Made by a program: the position numbers and the translations under genes
Assembly: GCA_001662425.1 (NCBI GenBank)
Contig: BDDC01000005.1
Coordinates: 73,762-137,761 of the forward strand
Direction: 5' to 3'
Source of the DNA: Chlamydomonas sphaeroides
Taxonomy: Eukaryota; Chlorophyta; Chlorophyceae; Chlamydomonadales; Chlamydomonadaceae
DNA: 64,000 nt
Notes under the pieces: model-generated
What the model was told of the DNA's origin: nothing
Database searches by the model: none
Seen by the model: only the letters and a program-made list of their open reading frames with translations
Shown: piece after piece, positions 58,201 to 64,000 of the stretch
Numbering within the stretch: the first letter of the stretch is position 1
Layout: the number at the start of each line of letters is the position of its first letter

Positions 58201-60834
58201 CCCGCCTCTGGCCCCCGTCCCTGCCCCTGGGTTCCCCTGCCCCTGCCCCTGGCTCCCCTCCATTGCCCCCGGCGCCCTTCCCTCTCCGTCTCCGGCCTCC
58301 TGGCCCCTGCACCCCTTGCCCCGGCCCGTGCCTCTGCCCCCACCGCCGGCCCGCCCAGCTGCACCTGGGGTACTCGGCTCGGTAGAAGGTCACGTACGAG
58401 TGGCGGAACTCGCCCAGCGGCATCGCCTTGCCAATCTGGACACAGGGGACAGGACACGAGTGAGGGAGGGCCAGCACGCAGCCAGGCCGATACTGGTGCA
58501 GCAACGGGCTTGCTGACTGCGGCCCTCGGCGCCCGTGCGGCTTCACCAGCCGGGACGCCGACCCAACAGCAGCACGGCGGCGACGAGCCGCAGGGGCCCA
58601 CTACGCAAGCCAGGGAGCCGGCGGGCCCCAAAGGAGCCTCACCTTGCCGGGCGCAAACTTGAAGTCGGAGAAGGCGGTGGCCGCGCTAACGCTGTATACA
58701 CTGCGGGTTGGGCGGGGGAGTTGGGGAGTTGGATACCGTCCGCGGCCCAGAGGTCAAAGAGGAGGGAGCGACCCGCCCGGCAGCCGGGAGGCGCGCCTGC
58801 GCCCTCGGCTCGCCTCCCTCGCAGCCCCCGCCCGCCACGCTGCTCCCAGCAGCAGCAGCGCCCACCAGTGTCCGGCGGTGAGCACATCGTACGGCGTGAC
58901 AAACGTCCCTGCGTAGGGCACAGCGCGCGCGGCACGGTAAGCTGGCGGCACGCACACGTGCGCCCGCGTACGGCAGGCGCAGCACGGTCTGCACTGCCAG
59001 GCGCGGCGCGTGCGCGCGAGCGTGTACGGCGCCAGTGTGTACGGCACACCCGTGTCGTACCGCTGCAGATCCAGAGGCCGCTGCCGGCGTTGAGCTGCGG
59101 GTACAGCAGCTGGCCAATGGCGGTGCTTGGCCACGAGAGCACGTCGGCGCGGTAGCGGTCGTCTACCAGCCGCCGCCGCGCGGCGCTGCCGGCCCCAGCC
59201 AGCTGCCGCCGCCGCCCCTGGCCGCCGCCCGCCGCCGCCGGGCCATCCAGATCCGCTCCCCCGGTCAGGAAGCCGAGGAGCTGCCGCCGGCGCAACTGCT
59301 CGCCCTCGCCAGAGGCCTCAATATGCTCCTCCTCCCCCTCGCCCTCCGCGTCCTCGCCCTCCGCGTCGCCGGCCTCGGGCACAGGGCCCATCTCGGAAGG
59401 CGTCGACGCCGCGACGGGCAGCTTAGACGTGTCCACCTCAGTCGCCTCCTGTTCCAAGTAGACGGCACCGTCGGCTGTGACGCGGACGCCGCGGATGCGC
59501 AGCGTGCTGGGCAGCTGCGCGGCCGCTAGCGCAGCCGCCAGCGAGCTGCGGCCGAGGTTGGATGCGGCCGAGCTGCCGGCCGCGGCTGCTGCCACGGTGG
59601 CGGCAAAGTCGGAGACGGCGGCGGACCGCTCCGCAAAGTCGTCATCGAGCACGCTGACGGTCGGGGCATGGTATGGGTTGGAAGTTGGGTCGGGGTTGGG
59701 GTGGGGTTAGGCGCCGGATTTTGGGGGCAGGGAGGTACGGGGGGCACGGACGCAGTCGAGGCATGCCCTTCACATGCCAGCCCCAAATCCCTCCGCCTGC
59801 TATTGGGCCCAGCACTACAAGCTGGCAGGGGTGAGAGGTGTGCGGTGTTGGGTGTTGGTGGTCGCGCTGGCCCAAGCCCGCTAGGCTGAGGTGCCGGTAA
59901 GCTGGCAGAGGTGGGCAGCGGCCACGGCATGGCATGGGTCGGTGCCGCCGTGAGGCCGAGGGCTCGCGGCCGAGCTGCCAGCCGTTGATCATCAGCGCAG
60001 TCCGAGAGGGATGCAAGCCCTGGCACCCGCGCGAGCCCCGTCAGCTCATGGCAAGTTTGCGGCGGCGTTCCTCAGCTCAGGATATGCCGACGTCCCTGCC
60101 AACACGGCTCTTTGGCCGAAGGCTTCGCTGGGAGGGCTTTGCGCACGCCAGCGCCTACACGTCGCCCGCGCCCAGTGTGGGAACTCACGTCAGCCGGCCC
60201 ACGAACCCCGCGAGGTCGCCGTTGGGCGCCTCCTCGCTGAGCGTGCTGTGACCCACATACACAAAGCCCTCGTCGGCAAACTGACGAGCCACGCCGGCGG
60301 CAGCGTCGGCGCCGCCGCTACCGTCGGCGGCGCTGCGCGTCGCCGCGCCGCCGGTGGGCGGTAGCAGCAGCTTGGCAGCGAGGGGGTCCGAATCTGGGGT
60401 TGGGGATTCGGATGCGGAAGGTATGGATTGAGTAGGCGGGTGTTGTTGCATATGGTAAGTTGCGAGTGAGGCGGGGTTGAGTCACGGGCAAGGGGAAGGA
60501 GTGTCACGGCAGGGTCAGTCCCGGGACAGGCACCCAAGGGGTGTGCAGTGGCGGGAAGTGACGGGAGGGGCCCGGGCGGCTGCTGCGCAGCAGTGCCTGC
60601 TGACGCACCTTGACAGGATCCGCTGTGGAGCACCGTCAGCCCTTGGCAGTCCGCGAGGCACTCGGACGCGACGGTGACCCCGAGCTTAGTGCACACTGGG
60701 GCCGGGACATCGGCACTGGCACAAGCAGCGCAACCTCCGGGTTGCGCCAGCACCACCGAAGCCAATTGCGTTGCGCATAACAGTAGAAGTAGCCCCAGCG
60801 CTAGCACGCTGGGGCCGCGCGCATTGCTTCGCAT
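46271..60834 (-). CDS. Extracellular mosaic: Kazal-like domain, trypsin-like protease, eight SRCR domains and a Pro-rich stalk
   Basis: Thirty-nine exons, phase-consistent from ATG (60834) to TAG (46271), 1770 residues. A signal peptide (LALGLLLLLCATQLASVVLA) is followed by a Kazal-like domain (Cys35, 38, 48, 59, 63, 74; PAPVCTKLGVT). A low-complexity propeptide-like region precedes the protease with catalytic His355 (TAGHC), Asp409 (FDLALIR) and Ser484 (SGGQSGSAIY; GxSGS as in V8-like enzymes). SRCR domains 1-5 span about 556-1218, a Pro-rich stalk 1218-1381, SRCR 6-8 1381-1770; typical motifs are VCQDGWDDTDAAVACRQLGF and VCEDGFDANDAAVACKQLGF. Exons: protease 59653-56944; SRCR1 56800-55632; SRCR2 55131-54230; SRCR3 53980-53260; SRCR4 52926-52079; SRCR5 51879-50773; stalk 50648-50161; SRCR6 49561-48807; SRCR7 48484-47564; SRCR8 47355-46271. 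No membrane anchor is visible, so secretion is inferred. Confidence 0.92.
48121..48143 (+). repeat. ACGTT microsatellite
   Basis: Four perfect ACGTT units plus ACG in an intron within SRCR domain 7 of the mosaic gene (between its exons 33 and 34). Confidence 0.9.
50161..50648 (-). repeat. Proline-rich stalk exon of the SRCR mosaic gene
   Basis: One 488-base exon encoding about 160 residues of RSPPPxR/PPPPRSPPP repeats, ending at a GTGAGC donor. It enters in phase 2 and leaves in phase 1, so it joins SRCR5 to SRCR6 in frame. It is probably hydroxyproline-glycosylated, as in other volvocine wall and matrix proteins (inference). Confidence 0.85.
54877..54960 (+). repeat. 29-bp tandem repeat, about three copies, in an SRCR-gene intron
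   Basis: A unit containing CCCTCCCCTACCACATGC repeats with period 29 (starts at 54877, 54906, 54935) inside the intron between exons 15 and 16. Confidence 0.85.
55361..55485 (+). repeat. 17-bp minisatellite in an SRCR-gene intron
   Basis: Seven to eight copies of a GCGCAACACGAACACCC unit; alternate copies read AACACCC and AATCCCC, giving a 34-base higher-order period. It lies in the intron between exons 14 and 15 (SRCR1/SRCR2 boundary). Confidence 0.88.
55957..55993 (-). pseudogene. Partial duplicate of the end of SRCR1 exon 13
   Basis: About 37 bases within the intron after exon 13 repeat the end of that exon and its donor (GTGGAGCCCACC, then GCAGCGGGGCCAGGTGCGG) with a few changes; Cys of PTCSGSEAR reads Arg. 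Using it as an exon in place or in addition does not keep the frame with the nearby acceptor, so it looks like a decayed exon fragment. Confidence 0.55.
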
Positions 60835-61823
60835 GCGCCGCTCGGCGTTGTCAAGCGCTCCAAGCCGCCAGGAGGCCTCCCAGGCGGCAAGTTGCAGCTA
60901 AGCTCACAGCATGGTTTTCTTCACACCCGATGGTAGCGCCAGGCCACAGTTCGTAGGGCACAGCCCGCCGATTGGGACGAGAGTTGTTACTGCGCGGTGG
61001 TTCTTCACAGTTGAGCAAGCGCGCATGTAGCAAATACCAATAAGGAGCGCGCGTGTGCAGTCCGGTTTGGGGCTCACACGAAGCTGCGGCATGCGGCCTT
61101 GAGACCTTTGGTGCAGGTTTCTCTTCTGTAGATGGTGATGCACAGCTCAGAAGGTAGCTCGCAACCCAAATTGGCGTTGCTGGCGTCGGGCTGTGTTGCC
61201 GCCCGCCCTTCGCTAGCCCATCATACCGCAAACCATTCGTCGAATCAAGCCCACAGTACTTCAAGCTGCATTTTCCCGAGTAAATCTATGGGCTCGTCAC
61301 AAGGTTGCTGGCTCACCCCGTTGCGCTGCGGCGGTTCGCTACCTTGCGACGTTGACCGCCACCTACTGTCAATGCAACCAGCGGGCACGACGCGCTCGGC
61401 TAAGCAGCTTGAAGGCATTGTGCTTGCGCTGAAACCGACGCGTCGCGCCAGGGGGCCTGACATTTTTGAAACTAGCCATCCACGTGCCCGACCCTCAGCA
61501 CGCAGCAACGGGACACTGGGCACTTCGCCAAGTTCTCATTCCAGCAGCAACGACGCACTGCATGCGCTACCTACATTGCGCATCAGGGGTGCCCGTGTTA
61601 CACATGACCCCTACCGCCGCCCGCCGCTCGCTCGCCGATCGCCCGCATGTCAACACACCGCGGCCCTCCCCACCACACCGTGAGCTCACGACCCGCCAGC
61701 CGCCCCACTCCTCCCGGCCCACCCGTCAAACAGCGCCTGCCCACCAAACCCATACCAGCACGCGCTCGCGCCACGCTTCATCACCTCCTGCCTGCAACCC
61801 CTGCACAACCACGCTGCCCCACG
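60835..61823. other. Intergenic region between pfkB kinase and SRCR mosaic gene
   Basis: No supported gene. It holds the 3' UTR of the kinase, with a TGTAA word on the minus strand at 61602-61598 about 220 bases after its stop, and the promoter of the mosaic gene. Confidence 0.5.
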
Positions 61824-64000
61824 CTACCCGAGCAGCTCAGCCGCCAGCTGCGAGCGCGTGGGCAGCCCCGGCCGCGCGCCGAGCTGTGTGCACTTTGCGG
61901 CCGCCACCACCGCCGCCAGCCGCATAGTGGCCTCCAGCGGCAGCCCCGTACAAATGCCGTACAGTACGGTGCCGATGAAGGCGTCGCCGGCGCCCGTGGT
62001 GTCCACGACCGCCTCCTGCGGCGGCAGCGCGGTGCGGGCGACGCGGTGCGGGCGGCGGTGCGGTGCGGTGCGATGCTAGGAGGCGCAGCGCATGGGGCCT
62101 CGCTGCTGTTGGGAGAGCCCATTGGGACGCGCATCGGATAGCGCGATTCAGGCTGCCTTGCATGAGCACAGCAGTTGCGGAGCTGCCCCTGTTCCCACCT
62201 TGGGCATGGCCGCAATGGACGCCATAGAGACACGAGCCAGCAACCCCGGCGCCGCCGCCGCCGCCGCCGTGGCAGCGGCGCCGCCAGTGCCCGCGTACGC
62301 CGCCGCCTTGCCGGAGTCGGCGTTGAGAGCCGACGCGCGCTCCGCCGCGGCGTGCGCCTGACGCGTCGCCTGCGCCGGGTCCCTGCAGCAGTGGCAGCAG
62401 CGGCAACGCCAGGGGCCATCCTTGCGGTTGCTATTCCCCTCTACCTGTTGTAGAAAATAGTAGATGCACGATGAATTCCCTCCGCGGTGCCAACAGCAGC
62501 AGCGGCAAAGCTATGGCCCAACATCAGACACAGTGCATGGGGCGTGCCGGTGACCCCCCCGCCGCTGCCGGAGCCGGAGCCGATGTGCACCCCCCGGCGC
62601 CTGTCCCGCGAGGCACAGCAGCACGTGTGCAGTAGGGTGCCCCAAAGTACGGCATAGCTCACCTGCTGGCCGAGTACGTCAGCCGTACAAACCCGGCCGT
62701 GGACACCACCTGCCCCGCGCCAATGGCGGTGCCGCCGTTGCTGACGCACGCTGGCGGTGACCCCGCCGCCGCCGCCACCGCCGCCGCTAGCGCCGGCGCC
62801 AGCTCGCCGTCGAGCACCTCCGCCAGGGTCCGCTGCGGCGCAGACGCCGCCGCCACCGCCTGCACGATGGGGGAGCAGACCAGCTTGTGGAGTACGGCGG
62901 TAGCACCTGGGTCCCGCATCAGCGGGCGCTGCTGTAGCCACCCGCTGCACCGTTATCCACCACCACAACCGCCGCCGCCGCCATGGGGTCGGCCGGTACC
63001 CTCACACAGCCCATCCCGGAGCTCATCAGCGCCAGCGCAGCCACCCAACCCATTCTCCGCTCCCCAAGCCCCAGTACCCCGGCGCCGCCCTCGCCTGCGA
63101 CTCGTCCGTGGGCCGCTGCAGCAGCACCGCGCCCCGCGTGCCCAGCGTGGAGATGACCCAGCGGGCCCGGGGCAGCCGCTCCGCCGTGGCCAGCAGCGCG
63201 TCGGGCAGCGCCGCCTCGCCTGGGGTGACGAAGAGCAGGGGGGGAGGAAGGGCTGGGAGGGCCAGGGGAGAGGGCAGCACGGCGGCGTGGGGCCAGCGGG
63301 CGGCCCCGCGGGCGCGGAGGACCACGCCCAAGGATCGCGCCGTGGCAGTGCGGCGCCGCCCACACCACACCGCCCCCGCACCGCACCCGTCCAGTCCTGC
63401 GGGAAGTGCGCCGAGGTGACCACGAAGTCGGCCTCCGCCAGCAGCGCCTCCAGGCTGGGCCGCAGCCGCTCCGCCTCCACCAGCACCTGGCCGCACGGGG
63501 CGGGCGGGCGGGCGTGGGGGAGGGGAAGGGACGGGCGAGGGGCGGGGGAACCAGGGATTAGCGGCCCGGGTCACCGGGAGCCGGGGAGACGGGAACCGGG
63601 GCGGCGCGAGACGGTGTGTGGCTGGAGGTGGCCACGGCGCTGCGCGTGGCGAGGTGAGGTGGCGCCCGCCGGGGCCCGCCGGGGGCAGGAGCTGGCACTG
63701 ACACAAGGGGTTCCTTCGTCCAACCCCGCAGGCTCCACGCCAACCCGCCGGCCGCTCGCCCCCGCCGCACCGGGACGCCCTGCCGCGTCGCCTCCGGGGC
63801 CGTCGTATCTTAATCGACAGAGCCTATCAAGCTTTATCGTCGGCGTGTGATGAGATAAGATAGTCACAAGGGCTGGACCGCCGCTCGCCCCCGCCGCCGC
63901 ACCGGGATGCCCCGCCGCCGCGCCTCCCTCGCCAGCAGCAGCGCCGCCTCCGTGAGCCGGCCGTCAAAGTACACCAGCGCAGCGCCCTCCAGCGCAGCGC
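61824..64000 (-). CDS. pfkB-family carbohydrate kinase (ribokinase-like), 5' end outside window
   Basis: Six minus-strand exons: 64000-63903 (partial), 63486-63387, 63219-63078, 62944-62663, 62382-62199, 62015-61824, all in phase and giving about 331 residues. VYFDGRLTEAALLLA, then ADFVVTSAHFPQDW and WVISTLGTRGAVLLQR, fit the ribokinase fold. The family signature with catalytic Asp is VVDTTGAGDAFIG near the C-terminus, followed by the small helical end LAAVVAAAKCTQLGARPGLP. A long Ala-rich insertion (two low-complexity segments encoded by 62944-62663 and 62382-62199) sits between the core and the signature. PfkB enzymes phosphorylate sugars or nucleosides; the substrate cannot be told from this part. 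The stop codon is TAG at 61824. Confidence 0.88.

Overview
The window is nuclear DNA of a green alga, most likely a volvocine/Chlamydomonas-type chlorophyte. The evidence is very high GC, genes cut into many small exons with GTGAGY/GTGCGY donors and CAG acceptors, TGTAA polyadenylation words after stop codons, and hydroxyproline-rich wall-type proteins. The protein set also fits: a multi-SRCR protein, PH-domain DGAT1, a GRXS16-type glutaredoxin and a Cyp40. There are three assembly gaps (18784-19721, 31006-31328, 42535-42931). Gene models were built by hand from homology, splice sites and phase bookkeeping; seven of them close in frame or are phase-consistent over their whole visible length.

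Layout. 1-520 (+): last exon of a PLP aminotransferase. About 0.9-2.1 kb (-): a proline-rich secreted or wall protein, only partly resolved. 3391-10027 (+): a 15-exon, about 969-residue type I membrane protein made of two diverged tandem copies of a module I do not recognise. 11573-21.7 kb (-): two tandem paralogues of a secreted protein with a Pro-rich hinge and a Cys-rich C-terminal module, the upstream one interrupted by a gap.

22939-25224 (-): GIY-YIG-like/CGFS glutaredoxin (GRXS16 type). 26012-28823 (-): ribosomal protein eL20 (L18a). 29542-35256 (+): cyclophilin-40 with TPRs, divergent from eL20. 36853-45214 (-): DGAT1 with an N-terminal coiled coil and PH domain, convergent with Cyp40. 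46271-60834 (-): a 39-exon, about 1770-residue extracellular mosaic of signal peptide, Kazal-like domain, trypsin-like protease, five SRCR domains, a Pro-rich stalk and three more SRCR domains. 61824-64000 (-): 3' part of a pfkB-family sugar kinase.

The genes do not form one pathway. The two halves differ in character: 1-22 kb is dominated by secreted or wall-type, repeat-rich, duplicated genes, and 22-45 kb by conserved housekeeping and lipid genes. The SRCR mosaic and the duplicated-module membrane protein are the most unusual items. Both are extracellular by sequence, and both show clear exon-level signs of duplication or shuffling.
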